A DNA stretch of 64,000 nucleotides from RGIG5327 sp045612485 (GTDB lineage Bacteria > Verrucomicrobiota > Lentisphaeria > Victivallales > UBA1829). The notes below the pieces were generated by a model. It searched no databases. It was not told the DNA's origin and was given only the letters and a program-made list of their open reading frames with translations. The stretch spans positions 10,125-74,124 of the forward strand of contig JAZKZE010000121.1 of assembly GCA_045612485.1 (NCBI GenBank). The letters are read 5' to 3'. Made by a program: the position numbers and the translations under genes. Of this stretch, positions 1 through 9,101 are shown one piece after another (positions within the stretch are counted from its first letter, which is position 1; the number at the start of each line of letters is the position of its first letter).

Positions 1-1
1 C

Positions 2-1240
2 TTTGCCATCAGCGGTTCCGACTTTGTGGAAATGTTTGTAGGTGTGGGGGCAAGCCGTGTGCGGGATATGTTTGAACAGGCAAGAAAAGCCGCCCCCTGT
101 CTTATCTTCATCGACGAAATCGATGCTGTGGGAAGATCCCGTTTCACCGGGATCGGCGGCGGCCATGATGAACGGGAACAGACTCTGAATGCCCTGCTTG
201 TGGAAATGGATGGTCTTACCTCTTCTGAAGGAGTGATCCTGCTTGCCGCCACCAACCGGGTGGATGTACTTGACCCCGCCCTGCTGCGTCCCGGCCGTTT
301 TGACAGACAGATCGTTATTGATCTTCCCGATATTGCCGGGAGAAGAAAAATCCTGGATGTCCACGCAAAAACAGTGAAACTGGATAAAGATGTGGATCTG
401 GATGTGATCGCAAGATCCACTCCCGGGTTCAGCGGTGCGGATCTTGCCAATCTGATGAACGAAGCCGCACTCCTTGCCGCAAGATATGAACAGAAAGCCG
501 CCACCCAGAAAGATCTGGAAGAAGCCAGGGATAAAGTTTGCTGGGGCAGGGAACGCAAAAGCAGGAAGATCTCCGAAAAGGAACGCCGTCTTACCGCATG
601 GCATGAAGCGGGACACGCTATCCTTACCCTGTTCTGTGAACATGCCACACCGCTTCATAAAGTCACCATCATCCCCAGGGGTATGGCACTGGGCATGACC
701 ATGATGCTTCCGGAGGAAGACCGTTATTCCCGTTCCAGACTGGAAATGATCGACGAAATGATCGTGGATATGGGCGGAAGAGTGGCGGAAGAACTGGTAT
801 TCGGTGATATTACCGGCGGAGCCGCCCAGGACATCAATCAGGCGACAAGCATTGCCCATGCCATGGTATGCAAGTTCGGGATGAGTGAAAAATTGGGTCC
901 TGTACGTTACGGCAGCCGTTCTGAACATATTTATCTGGGAAAAGATATTACCAGAAGTCAGGAATTCAGTGAAGAGACCGCAAGGGAGATCGACCTGGAA
1001 GTGAAAGCCCTTGTCACTGCCGCCAAAGCAAAAGCAACGGATATTCTTTCAAGGGAAAAGGCAAGAATGGATCTTCTTGCGGAAACATTGCTGGAAAAAG
1101 AGACTCTTTCCGCCGCGGAAGTGCGTCTTCTCCTGGATCTGCCCGCACCTGAAAAGGAGGATGAGGATAAAGAGGAGGCTGCCGCAGCTCCCGCCGGATC
1201 TTCTGAAAACACAGAAAATACAGAATCTCTTCAGGCATAA
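2..1240 (+). CDS. ftsH: ATP-dependent zinc metalloprotease FtsH, 5'-truncated by window edge
   Basis: Membrane-anchored AAA+ protease that degrades misfolded and regulatory membrane proteins. The reading frame is open from base 2, so the N-terminal membrane segments and Walker A lie outside the window. Visible parts in order are Walker B (LIFIDEID), the second region of homology (DPALLRPGRFDR), the HEAGH zinc site at 602-616, and TGGAAQD, which carries the third zinc ligand Asp. The C-terminus ends in a low-complexity Glu/Ala/Ser tail typical of FtsH. yggU follows after 18 bases, so the two are probably co-transcribed. Assignment is firm; only the N-terminal part cannot be judged. Confidence 0.97.
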   Translation, partial: FAISGSDFVEMFVGVGASRVRDMFEQARKAAPCLIFIDEIDAVGRSRFTGIGGGHDEREQTLNALLVEMDGLTSSEGVILLAATNRVDVLDPALLRPGRFDRQIVIDLPDIAGRRKILDVHAKTVKLDKDVDLDVIARSTPGFSGADLANLMNEAALLAARYEQKAATQKDLEEARDKVCWGRERKSRKISEKERRLTAWHEAGHAILTLFCEHATPLHKVTIIPRGMALGMTMMLPEEDRYSRSRLEMIDEMIVDMGGRVAEELVFGDITGGAAQDINQATSIAHAMVCKFGMSEKLGPVRYGSRSEHIYLGKDITRSQEFSEETAREIDLEVKALVTAAKAKATDILSREKARMDLLAETLLEKETLSAAEVRLLLDLPAPEKEDEDKEEAAAAPAGSSENTENTESLQA

Positions 1241-1258
1241 AAAAGAAACAGGATACGC

Positions 1259-1567
1259 ATGACAAGAGAGGAATTGCTCCTTTGCTGTAAAGACACGAAA
1301 GAGGGGGTCATCATCTCCTGTCATGTACGTCCCGGTGCATCAAAGACCCAATGTGCCGGACTTTACGGGGAATCCATGAAACTTTCACTGAAAGCCCCGC
1401 CTGTGGATGGAAAGGCCAATAAGGAGCTGTGCCGTTTTTTTGCGGAAAAATGTTCTCTTGCCAAATCTGCGGTGACTCTCGTTTCCGGTCAGACCTCCCG
1501 GGAAAAGAAGATTCTGCTTTCCGGAACAGTCTTTGAAAAAATATATTCTTTCTTGCTGGAGGAGTAA
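1259..1567 (+). CDS. yggU: YggU/DUF167 family protein
   Basis: Small protein of the DUF167/YggU family, 102 residues, the usual length. The family signature is visible as HVRPGASKT near the N-terminus, followed by LKAPPVDGKAN and the SGQTSREKK region. The biochemical role of the family is not established. The ATG at 1259 is preceded by an AGGA-containing stretch and lies 18 bases after ftsH. The stop is 7 bases before the mnmA start, and the GGAGGAG serving mnmA lies in the yggU 3' end, so ftsH-yggU-mnmA looks like one operon. Confidence 0.88.
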   Translation: MTREELLLCCKDTKEGVIISCHVRPGASKTQCAGLYGESMKLSLKAPPVDGKANKELCRFFAEKCSLAKSAVTLVSGQTSREKKILLSGTVFEKIYSFLLEE

Positions 1568-1574
1568 AAGTTCT

Positions 1575-2672
1575 ATGCAGGAATATCTTCAGAATACGGA
1601 AAATGTTTTCAGTCATCTCCCTGCGGGCGCAAAAGTCATGGTGGCATTCAGCGGCGGAGTGGATTCTTCGGTTGCGGTACATCTTTGCAAAGAAGCAGGT
1701 CTTCAGGTTCAGGCGGTTTATCTTTCCCTTCTCGGAAAAGAAAATATTCCCTGTGAAAAGCTCCGGCGAGCGGCGGAGAAACTTTCTATCCCGCTGGAAA
1801 TCCTGGAATATTCCACCCTTTTTGAAGAAAAGATCATCCGTTACTGCTGGGAGGAATATGCGTCGGCAAGAACTCCCAATCCCTGTGCAAAATGCAATCC
1901 GCTTTTCAAATTCGGCATATTAAGCACCTATGCAAAGGAAAAAGGCTGTTCCGCCCTCGTGACAGGACATTATGCAAGGATCATCCGCAAAGGGAACACG
2001 GCAGAATTGCACAAGGGGGTATTTTCCCCGAAAGACCAATCCTATTTTCTTTTCGGACTCACAGAAGAACAGCTCAGAATGAGTATATTTCCCCTGGGAA
2101 ACATGAGCAAGGAAGAGGTTAAAAAAATCGCATCTTCCCTGGGACTGGAAAGTGCCAAAGCCAAAGAAAGTCAGGATATATGTTTTGCACCTGCCGATTC
2201 AGCCCTTTTCGGAGAATCTCTGCGGGAACGTTTCCACGGGGAGGCGAAATGCGGCTCTTTTCTTTCCCCGGCGGGAAAAGTTCTCGGGAAACATTCCGGT
2301 TTGCACCGCTTCACCATAGGCCAGAGAAAGGGTACAGGAGTAGCTCTGGGAGTTCCCGCCTATGTGACAAAACTTGATGGAAAAAGCGGAAATATCATCC
2401 TGAGTACAGATGAAAAAGATCTTTTCAGCAAAGAAGCCTTTGCCTTTGCACCTTCCTGGCTCATCAGGGAAGAGGAGAAAAGGAGCCGGTTCTTCTGTGA
2501 AGTAAAGATCCGTTACCGTTCCAGAGCAGTTGCATCGGAAGTCTGCTGCATGGATGATGGAAAAATAAAGATCACCTTTGCCGAACCTCAGCGGGCAGTC
2601 ACACCGGGTCAGGCGGCAGTCTTTTATGACGGGGACAGAGTCCTGGGCGGAGCTTTTCTTGCAGAGGAATAA
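1575..2672 (+). CDS. mnmA: tRNA-specific 2-thiouridylase MnmA
   Basis: ATP-pyrophosphatase that thiolates U34 at the wobble position of Lys/Glu/Gln tRNAs, using sulfur relayed from cysteine desulfurase. The start at 1575 is chosen over an in-frame upstream ATG because GGAGGAG sits at 1558-1564 with good spacing; this gives 365 residues. The PP-loop SGGVDSS is at about residues 26-32. The catalytic cysteines are in TPNPCAKCN (Cys104) and ESQDICF (Cys203). KDQSYFLF and the tRNA-contact stretch HRFTIGQRKG are also present. Length and motifs are normal for MnmA. Confidence 0.96.
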   Translation: MQEYLQNTENVFSHLPAGAKVMVAFSGGVDSSVAVHLCKEAGLQVQAVYLSLLGKENIPCEKLRRAAEKLSIPLEILEYSTLFEEKIIRYCWEEYASARTPNPCAKCNPLFKFGILSTYAKEKGCSALVTGHYARIIRKGNTAELHKGVFSPKDQSYFLFGLTEEQLRMSIFPLGNMSKEEVKKIASSLGLESAKAKESQDICFAPADSALFGESLRERFHGEAKCGSFLSPAGKVLGKHSGLHRFTIGQRKGTGVALGVPAYVTKLDGKSGNIILSTDEKDLFSKEAFAFAPSWLIREEEKRSRFFCEVKIRYRSRAVASEVCCMDDGKIKITFAEPQRAVTPGQAAVFYDGDRVLGGAFLAEE

Positions 2673-2815
2673 TATTTTCCGGAAAATGTTCCTGCCTGTA
2701 AAAATCAATTTTTTATGCCGTTTTTACTTTTTTTACTGTAAAAAATAGTTCTGAGAGTGTATATTATATAGCGGATACGATACTCATCAAATACATATAA
2801 ATATTCGGAGACGGC

Positions 2816-3856
2816 ATGGAACAGAAAACTACAACAGATCAGAGTTCTCTGTATCCTTTTCTTTTTGTACCGGCGTACGCAGAAAGGATATGGGGCGGAA
2901 CTCTTCTTACAGAGAAACTCAACCGTAAACTGCCTGAAAGCAATATGCCTATCGGGGAAGCCTGGGATATTTATGACAGAAAAGAAAGTTCCAGCATTAT
3001 TGAAAACGGGCCTCTCAAGGGAAAAACACTTCATGACCTTATGGTAAATCACCGTTTTGAACTTATGGGCAGCAGTTTTTCCGGTGAAACAGGAGATTAC
3101 TTTCCTCTCATTGTAAAGATCATTGATTCCGCCCAGAACCTCTCTTTGCAGGTACATCCTTCCGCAGAACATTGCCGTATTCTCGGCAAAGGGGAGGAAA
3201 AAAATGAGATGTGGTATATTCTTCATGCACAGAAAGATGCCAGGATCTATGCCGGATTGAGTCCCATGGTGACAAAAACACAATTTCTGGATTCCCTGGA
3301 TGCGGATGAAAAAAAACTGGCATCTCTTTTGCAGACTTTTGATGCCTGTCCCGGCGATGCCTACTTTATCTATGCCGGCAGAATCCATGCCATCGGGGCG
3401 GGCGTGCTTCTTCTGGAGATCCAGCAGAACTCCGATACGACTTACAGAGTAAGTGACTGGGGAAGAGTTGCTCCGGATGGAAGCAGACGGAAACTGCATG
3501 TGGCAGAATCCATGACATGTATTGATTTCACCGACAGGACAGTGGCACGCATTACCGGAGCAAGCGATGTTTCTTTCCACAACCGGAAATATACCATTCT
3601 GGAAAAATGCAAATATTTCCAGGTGACAAATCTGAAACTGGTGGAAGAGATCTATATGAATACAAATGAGGGATCAAAATCTTCTTTCCATCTTATTTCC
3701 GCGGCAGATCATCCGCTGACAGTGGAAACCTCTTCAGCAAGTGTGGATATTCCCGCAGGCCGTACCTGTCTTGTACCGGCATCCGCCGGAAGGTACAGGA
3801 TCATTCCCCGGACAGCAGAAGGGGAAACAGCGGATGTGATCCTCACCAATTGCTGA
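2816..3856 (+). CDS. manA: Class I mannose-6-phosphate isomerase
   Basis: Interconverts mannose-6-phosphate and fructose-6-phosphate; zinc-dependent cupin enzyme. At 346 residues it resembles the shorter Bacillus-type ManA. Zinc ligands are visible as Gln112 and His114 (LQVHP), Glu131 (NEMWY) and His191 (GRIHAIG). The ERIWGG and GEAWDIYDR segments near the N-terminus are also typical. The 143-base gap before it contains a perfect short palindrome at 2729-2745 and a TATATT hexamer near 2761, so it probably has its own promoter. argS follows after 47 bases. Confidence 0.92.
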   Translation: MEQKTTTDQSSLYPFLFVPAYAERIWGGTLLTEKLNRKLPESNMPIGEAWDIYDRKESSSIIENGPLKGKTLHDLMVNHRFELMGSSFSGETGDYFPLIVKIIDSAQNLSLQVHPSAEHCRILGKGEEKNEMWYILHAQKDARIYAGLSPMVTKTQFLDSLDADEKKLASLLQTFDACPGDAYFIYAGRIHAIGAGVLLLEIQQNSDTTYRVSDWGRVAPDGSRRKLHVAESMTCIDFTDRTVARITGASDVSFHNRKYTILEKCKYFQVTNLKLVEEIYMNTNEGSKSSFHLISAADHPLTVETSSASVDIPAGRTCLVPASAGRYRIIPRTAEGETADVILTNC

Positions 3857-3903
3857 AAACAGAATATTGAACCATTTATATTTTTAAGGATAAGGAAAAT
3901 ACC

Positions 3904-5697
3904 ATGCAATTGAAATGTATTGACAGACTTCCTGCGGCTCTTGCAAAAGAGTTTCCCGCAGCGGCAGTACCCGCCGATCTTATCATCACTCCTGAACAGT
4001 GTCCTGAAGGGATGCAGGGGGATATCACCATCAACTGTTTCCGGTTTGCCAGACTTTTCAAAGCTGCACCGGACGCCGTTGCCGCCGCAGTGGAAAAAAT
4101 ACTTGCCGCAGATGAAGATGTTAAGGAAGCAGCCAGTGTCAAGGCCTTTGTAAATGTGACTCTGAAAGAGGAAGCTCTCTTCCGTGACACCCTCGCAGAT
4201 ACGGAAAAGATCTTCAAAGAAGGTTTGCTCCCGGAAGAAAAACGGAAAAAAGTCCTGATCGAATTTTCCGCCCCCAATACCAATAAACCCCAGCATCTGG
4301 GACATGTGAGAAACAATACTCTGGGAGCCTCCGTAAGTGCCCTTCTTGCCCGTGTCGGGCATGATGTGATCCCGGTGAACCTTGTAAATGACCGTGGTAT
4401 CCACATTTGCAAATCCATGCTTGCCTATGAGCGTTTCGGCAACGGGGCGACTCCGGAAAGTACCGGGATCAAAGGAGACCATCTGGTAGGGGATTTTTAT
4501 GTAAAATACAATGATCTGCTCAAAGAACAGATCACAGAATTGCGGAAAGCCCATCCGGAATTTGCCGATAAGACAGATGAGGAACTTTTCCTTGAAACCG
4601 AATGTGGTGCCGCCGCACAGGAAATGCTGAGAAAGTGGGAAGCAGGCGATGAACAGGTAGTCGCACTCTGGAAAAAGATGAACTCCTGGGTCTTTGACGG
4701 ATTCAATGCCACATACGAGCGTCAGGGGATCAAGTTCCGGAAAGTCTATCTGGAAAGCAATACCTATCTTCTGGGAAAATCCACCGTTGCTGAAGGTTTG
4801 GAAAAAGGAGTTTTCCAGAAACGGGAAGACGGTGCAGCCATTGCCGATCTGGGCAAACTGGGGACAAAGGTACTGCTGCGTTCTGACGGAACCAGTGTAT
4901 ATATCACCCAGGATATCGGTACGACCATGCTCAAATATAATGAGTTCACCCCGGACAGCATGATCTGGGTGGTGGGCGATGAGCAGAACCTTCACTTCCA
5001 GATGCTCTTCAAAATCCTGAAAAGCATGGGCAATGCCTGGGCGGACAGCCTCTATCATCTCTCTTACGGCATGGTCAATCTGCCCACAGGAAAGATGAAG
5101 AGCCGTGAAGGAACGGTTGTGGATGCAGACGATCTTTTTGATGAGATGCACCGTCTTGCTAAAGAAGCCACTCTTGAACGTGTGGGCGATGATATTCCGG
5201 AAGATCTGGAAGAACGTTCTGAAATCATCGGTATGGGGGCATTGAAGTTCATGCTTCTGAAGATCAATCCCAAAACCACCATGCTTTTCGATCCCAAAGC
5301 GTCTTTGAAATTTGAAGGGGATACAGGTCCCTATGTACAGTATGTATGCGCAAGGATCAACTCCATTTCCAAAAAGGCTGCGGAAAGAAATATTGATATA
5401 AGCGGAAATATCGATTGGAGTTTGCTTTCTTCTCCTGAAGAACACTCTCTTGCCGTATGTGCCGCCCTTTATCCGGAAACATTGAAACTTGCAGCTGAAA
5501 AGATGGATTGTTCCACACTGGTCAATTATCTTCTCAACCTTGCAAAAGCCTTCAACCGTTTTTACAGGGAAAAGCAGGTACTCAATGCAGAAGATCCCAA
5601 TGTGGCAAAAGCCCGTCTTGCGGTTTGCTGTGCTGTAAGAGATATTCTTGCGGATGGTTTGAAAACCCTGACGATCGGTATTCCCCAAGCCATGTGA
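3904..5697 (+). CDS. argS: Arginyl-tRNA synthetase
   Basis: Class I aminoacyl-tRNA synthetase charging tRNA-Arg; 597 residues, slightly longer than the typical ~560-580. It carries an N-terminal Add-1-like domain, the HIGH motif as HLGH at residues 131-134 inside APNTNKPQHLGHVRN, and the KMSKS-equivalent loop as GKMKSREGTVV. The C-terminal anticodon-binding domain ends in the usual NRFYREKQVL region. The ATG at 3904 follows an AAGGATAAGGA stretch. A strong intrinsic terminator lies 24 bases after the stop. Confidence 0.96.
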   Translation: MQLKCIDRLPAALAKEFPAAAVPADLIITPEQCPEGMQGDITINCFRFARLFKAAPDAVAAAVEKILAADEDVKEAASVKAFVNVTLKEEALFRDTLADTEKIFKEGLLPEEKRKKVLIEFSAPNTNKPQHLGHVRNNTLGASVSALLARVGHDVIPVNLVNDRGIHICKSMLAYERFGNGATPESTGIKGDHLVGDFYVKYNDLLKEQITELRKAHPEFADKTDEELFLETECGAAAQEMLRKWEAGDEQVVALWKKMNSWVFDGFNATYERQGIKFRKVYLESNTYLLGKSTVAEGLEKGVFQKREDGAAIADLGKLGTKVLLRSDGTSVYITQDIGTTMLKYNEFTPDSMIWVVGDEQNLHFQMLFKILKSMGNAWADSLYHLSYGMVNLPTGKMKSREGTVVDADDLFDEMHRLAKEATLERVGDDIPEDLEERSEIIGMGALKFMLLKINPKTTMLFDPKASLKFEGDTGPYVQYVCARINSISKKAAERNIDISGNIDWSLLSSPEEHSLAVCAALYPETLKLAAEKMDCSTLVNYLLNLAKAFNRFYREKQVLNAEDPNVAKARLAVCCAVRDILADGLKTLTIGIPQAM

Positions 5698-5720
5698 TTT
5701 CTCCGGAATATACTTACAGA

Positions 5721-5758
5721 GAGCTGTTGCAGATCACGATTTGCAACAGCTCTTTTTT
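5721..5758 (+). terminator. Rho-independent terminator after argS
   Basis: An 11-bp perfect stem GAGCTGTTGCA / TGCAACAGCTC (5721-5731 / 5742-5752) with a 10-base loop is followed by six T. It closes the manA-argS unit. On the opposite strand it lacks a T tract, so it does not obviously serve tadA. Confidence 0.92.
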
Positions 5759-5911
5759 GTGTGCCGTGTAAAAATTCTCACTGTTTTCTTACGCCGGAAA
5801 AAGGGGGGAGCATAAAGAGCAGGGAAGAAAGTACAGGATTGTCTGCTCCATAAAAAGACACACCTCTTACAACAAATCTGTATTTGTATCCGTATGAAAG
5901 CAGCAGGGATT

Positions 5912-6424
5912 TTATTCCTTCTTTCCGCTGTCCCCTTTATTTTTACGGACATTGCGGAAAAATTCCTGCATAAGGGCTTTACATTGTAATTCCAGTACAC
6001 CGGATGTGGTTTCCAACTGATGCAGCATCCCTTTGAATTTTGCCACATTCAGCTCCGAGCCGCCGCAGGCTCCTGAACGGGGATCGGAAAAACCGTAGAT
6101 CACTCTGCGGATCCTGGCATTGACCATCGCTCCGGCACACATGGCGCAGGGTTCTTTAGTCACATATATATCCACATCATCCAACCGCCAATCCCCCACT
6201 GCGGCAGCGGCACTGGTAAGGGCAAGCAATTCGGCATGGGCGGTGGCATCTTTGAGCATTTCCACCTGATTCCATGCCTTTGCAATGATCATTCCATCCT
6301 TTACAGCCACTGCGCCGACCGGCACTTCCCCTGCTTCAAAGGCACGTTCAGCAAGACGCAAGGCACTGCGCATGAAATATTCATCATTAAAGAGTATGAT
6401 CTCTCTATCATCCTTCATATCCAT
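5912..6424 (-). CDS. tadA: tRNA(Arg) adenosine-34 deaminase TadA
   Basis: Zinc deaminase that converts A34 to inosine in tRNA-Arg(ACG). 170 residues. The zinc/proton-shuttle motif HAE is at residues 63-65, and EPCAMCAGAM supplies the cysteine ligands at 93 and 96, as in the TadA/CMP-dCMP deaminase fold. An AAGGAAAG Shine-Dalgarno precedes the ATG. It starts 23 bases after the stop of the AAA+ ATPase gene and is probably co-transcribed with it. No clear terminator is seen in the roughly 150 bases beyond its stop. Confidence 0.95.
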   Translation of the reverse strand: MDMKDDREIILFNDEYFMRSALRLAERAFEAGEVPVGAVAVKDGMIIAKAWNQVEMLKDATAHAELLALTSAAAAVGDWRLDDVDIYVTKEPCAMCAGAMVNARIRRVIYGFSDPRSGACGGSELNVAKFKGMLHQLETTSGVLELQCKALMQEFFRNVRKNKGDSGKKE

Positions 6425-6447
6425 ATTTTTCTTTCCTTGTATAAAGA

Positions 6448-7932
6448 TCAGATCTGCAACATACCGTTGCGCATTTTTTCCACTGCTTCCTCCCCGTACA
6501 ATGCCCGCATGAGTCTTACATTCTGCTCATGGAACATTCCGGGATCCGGCCGGGTGATGATCTCCCCTTTGGAAAATTCCAGAAGTCTTTTGCGTTTTAC
6601 CTGATCTTTCAGGAATCCTTCCAGATATCTTGCCAGAGTACGGGGACTCAATTCATCAAATTCCTTCTGACCGTATGCCTCCACATAATCAGAAGCGATC
6701 ACGGAAAGCAGATCGGGGGAGATCCGTTCCATTCCTCTGGAGAGGAAAAGATCCCCGATCATCTCCTGACAGCGGATCTCATCGAAAAGCGGGAAGGAAA
6801 AAGTCCTGCCCCGGCTTGCCACATTGGGGGGAAAAGGATAATTGGAGGCGATGATCATAAGAAGATTTTCCGGCAGGGAGGAGGAGCCTCCCACAAAAGT
6901 ACGGAAAAAATACCAATCTATATTTCTCACATCAACATCATCAAAAAAGATCACAAAATCTTTCTCCCGGAACCGGGCAAGGAAGGAAATCATTTCCTCC
7001 AGATGTTCTTCCAGTTCTTCCGGAGAAGGCAGTATGAGAATGAAATCCTTATGGGCAAGGATATGACTGATGGTCATCTGTGTCTTTCCCAGACCGGGCA
7101 ATCCGCTTATGAGAAGAGGAAGATTATGCCTTTTTTCCGCAAAAGCCGCCAAATGATTTTCAATAACTTTTTTTGCTTCCTGATAACCGTAAAACTCCTC
7201 TTTTCTGCGGATGGAAGGCAACTTTACAGGGGTGTAGCTCTCTTTTCTGCAACGGAAAACATTATTCCGGGCAAAAAGCTGATCACGGGTTCTGCCGGAA
7301 AGAAGTTCCATGGCGATAGCCTGTCTGGAGGAGCGGCAGAAAAAAGATTTTTCCGGAATTTCAGAAGTAATGGGCAGAAGTCTTGCAGGATTCCCGCTTT
7401 CTGTTCGGGGGGATAAGGAAGTATAGGAAGAAAGAAGTTTTGTCAGGGAAGAAGCAAAAAATACAGCATGATCTATGCAAAGCCCCGCAAAAGAATCCTT
7501 CCGGGAAAGATCACGGAGTTTTTCAGGGGTCAGTTCCACTTTTTTCATCAGAAGGGACAAGGCGTAGAAAAGACAATCATCCAGAGTGCTGCGGAATGAG
7601 TGTTCACCATTGAAAAGTAGAAAAAGATGATTACAGGCATCAATGGAATCCGCCTCCCTGGAGATCGGATACATAAAAACATTCCGTTCTTTTTCCTGTT
7701 CCTCGTCCAGTTTCAGCAGAAAAAGACGCAATGAGGCAAGAAATTTTCCTTCAAAATCCCCCTGACACCTCAAAGAAAATCCTCCATGCGTGCCATCAGT
7801 GCTGATCTCTTCAAAAAGGAAACGGAAGGACGCAAGAAGTGCCTTTACCGGTATATTCAAAGCGGATCCCGGGGTCAATCCCCTGTTTTCTCCGGTATGC
7901 AATACACGATTATGTATTTTTTTTCTTTCCAT
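6448..7932 (-). CDS. DUF815-like AAA+ ATPase with novel N-terminal domain
   Basis: Predicted P-loop ATPase of 494 residues. The C-terminal half resembles the DUF815 AAA+ family: FYGYQEAKK lead-in, Walker A GLPGLGKT at about residues 277-284, Walker B VIFFDDVD at about 327-334, and a sensor-1-like IIASNYP. Roughly 250 N-terminal residues match nothing I recognise. The start at 7932 is chosen over an ATG 14 codons upstream because AGGAG stands 6 bases before it, while the upstream ATG has no Shine-Dalgarno. A promoter (7982-8010) lies just upstream. DUF815 proteins have no settled function; the substrate here is unknown. Confidence 0.72.
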   Translation of the reverse strand: MERKKIHNRVLHTGENRGLTPGSALNIPVKALLASFRFLFEEISTDGTHGGFSLRCQGDFEGKFLASLRLFLLKLDEEQEKERNVFMYPISREADSIDACNHLFLLFNGEHSFRSTLDDCLFYALSLLMKKVELTPEKLRDLSRKDSFAGLCIDHAVFFASSLTKLLSSYTSLSPRTESGNPARLLPITSEIPEKSFFCRSSRQAIAMELLSGRTRDQLFARNNVFRCRKESYTPVKLPSIRRKEEFYGYQEAKKVIENHLAAFAEKRHNLPLLISGLPGLGKTQMTISHILAHKDFILILPSPEELEEHLEEMISFLARFREKDFVIFFDDVDVRNIDWYFFRTFVGGSSSLPENLLMIIASNYPFPPNVASRGRTFSFPLFDEIRCQEMIGDLFLSRGMERISPDLLSVIASDYVEAYGQKEFDELSPRTLARYLEGFLKDQVKRKRLLEFSKGEIITRPDPGMFHEQNVRLMRALYGEEAVEKMRNGMLQI

Positions 7933-7981
7933 GATTCTCCTGGATCTCCTACCGTTACTTTCTGATTTTTCCATGCTTAAT

Positions 7982-8010
7982 AAAATACATCATACTTTGC
8001 AGAATTTCAA
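7982..8010 (-). promoter_or_regulatory. Predicted sigma70 promoter for AAA+ ATPase-tadA
   Basis: Reading the - strand, TTGAAA (8005-8010) and TATTTT (7982-7987) are separated by exactly 17 bases. Position is about 50 bases upstream of the chosen start codon at 7932. Confidence 0.6.
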
Positions 8011-8170
8011 GGGGATTTGTTTTACTTGCACCCGAAGAAAAATAAACTTGTAAAATCCGCCTCAAAGTTATATATTAATGTGTGCTTGTTTTACATAAAA
8101 AAGTCCGTTTTTATGCAGGAAGATATCTGTTCAAAACTGCCGGGGATAAAATAAACCGGTTCCAGCAGCT

Positions 8171-8199
8171 TTGAATTTTACCTCCAGATATGTTATTAA
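8171..8199 (+). promoter_or_regulatory. Possible promoter for the deoR-type regulator
   Basis: TTGAAT (8171-8176), a 17-base spacer and TATTAA (8194-8199). The AT-rich context makes chance matches likely, so this is tentative. Confidence 0.35.
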
Positions 8200-8309
8200 A
8201 CAACATTTTTCTGTATTTAAATATACTTTTTTTTATATTTCAACACAATAAAATACATGCCCGCAGCGTTATAAGGCAAGGTTATTTTAATTTTTTAAAG
8301 GGGAATACC

Positions 8310-9077
8310 GTGCATCCAAGACACAAAAAAATTCTGGATATGCTTGAAAGCGGCCGTCTTGTCATACGGGAAGCGGCTCTGGCTCTCGGCGTAACGGAAA
8401 TGACACTGCGAAGAGATCTGCGTTATCTAGAAGGTCAGGGCAGTCTGCTGCAAGTACGCAATGGTGCTGTTCTTTCTCCCGCAAGATATGAACCCGAAAA
8501 AAATGAAAGAGAAGATTTTGAACGGAAATTTCTTCTTGCAGAAGCTCTTTACAAACGTATTCTCCCGGCGGAAACCCTGTTTATCAGTACAGGAAGCACC
8601 ACTTTGGCATTTGCAAAACTTATTGCACGGCAGAATACGTTGCCCATGACAGTGATCACCAATTCCCTTTCTGTAGCTTCCGCCCTCTTCAAAACCCATT
8701 GTCATGTGATCCTTCTCGGCGGGGAATTGAGATCCACCTCTCTGGATCTGGTGGGGCCTGTGGCGGAACGGAATATTGCAGATTATCATGTGGATTATCT
8801 GATTTCCGGTTGCGATGCGGCATCTTCCGATTACGGTTTTTACACTTCCGACATGAATTTATCCAATCTAGAAAAAAAATCCATCCATATTGCTGATAAA
8901 ACAGCTGTGATCACAACAAGTTTCAAATTCGGGAAAAAAGCCCTTACCAGATTTGCCTCAAGGGAGGAAGTGGATATTCTTGTTACAGACGAAGAACTTT
9001 CTGAAAAAGACAGCGAAAATCTTTCCCCCTTCATGGAGATCGTCAAAGTAAAAGTACCACCCCGGGAAAAAGGATAA
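8310..9077 (+). CDS. DeoR-family transcriptional regulator (GTG start)
   Basis: 255-residue regulator with the DeoR arrangement. An N-terminal winged helix is visible as LVIREAALALGVTEMTLRRD followed by LEGQGSLLQVRNGAV. The C-terminal DeoR sensor domain has FISTGSTT and GGELRSTSLDLVGP, the phosphosugar-binding surface in this family. The GTG at 8310 is preferred because AAAGGGGA (8297-8304) is correctly spaced and the protein then begins at the usual point of the HTH. It lies 24 bases before the thioesterase gene. DeoR proteins usually repress sugar catabolism genes; no such gene is adjacent, so the target is unknown. Confidence 0.86.
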   Translation: MHPRHKKILDMLESGRLVIREAALALGVTEMTLRRDLRYLEGQGSLLQVRNGAVLSPARYEPEKNEREDFERKFLLAEALYKRILPAETLFISTGSTTLAFAKLIARQNTLPMTVITNSLSVASALFKTHCHVILLGGELRSTSLDLVGPVAERNIADYHVDYLISGCDAASSDYGFYTSDMNLSNLEKKSIHIADKTAVITTSFKFGKKALTRFASREEVDILVTDEELSEKDSENLSPFMEIVKVKVPPREKG

Positions 9078-9101
9078 CCGAAATAAAAGAGAAAAATAAA
9101 G

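Larger units (their letters stand above)
7933..8309. other. Divergent intergenic region between the AAA+ ATPase and deoR-type genes
   Basis: A 377-base AT-rich spacer without a supported gene. It holds one predicted promoter for each direction (separate entries). The open frame running into the deoR-type gene from 8190 is rejected as coding because it lacks a ribosome-binding site and has a hydrophobic composition unlike the family. Confidence 0.7.

Noticed and set aside
3709..5688. A 659-codon open frame on the - strand opposite argS
   Set aside because: Shadow of argS, same composition bias, extends across the manA-argS gap without any start signal.
8190..8309. 40-residue hydrophobic extension of the DeoR-type regulator
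   Set aside because: No Shine-Dalgarno; the GTG at 8310 has a well-spaced AAAGGGGA and gives the normal family N-terminus.
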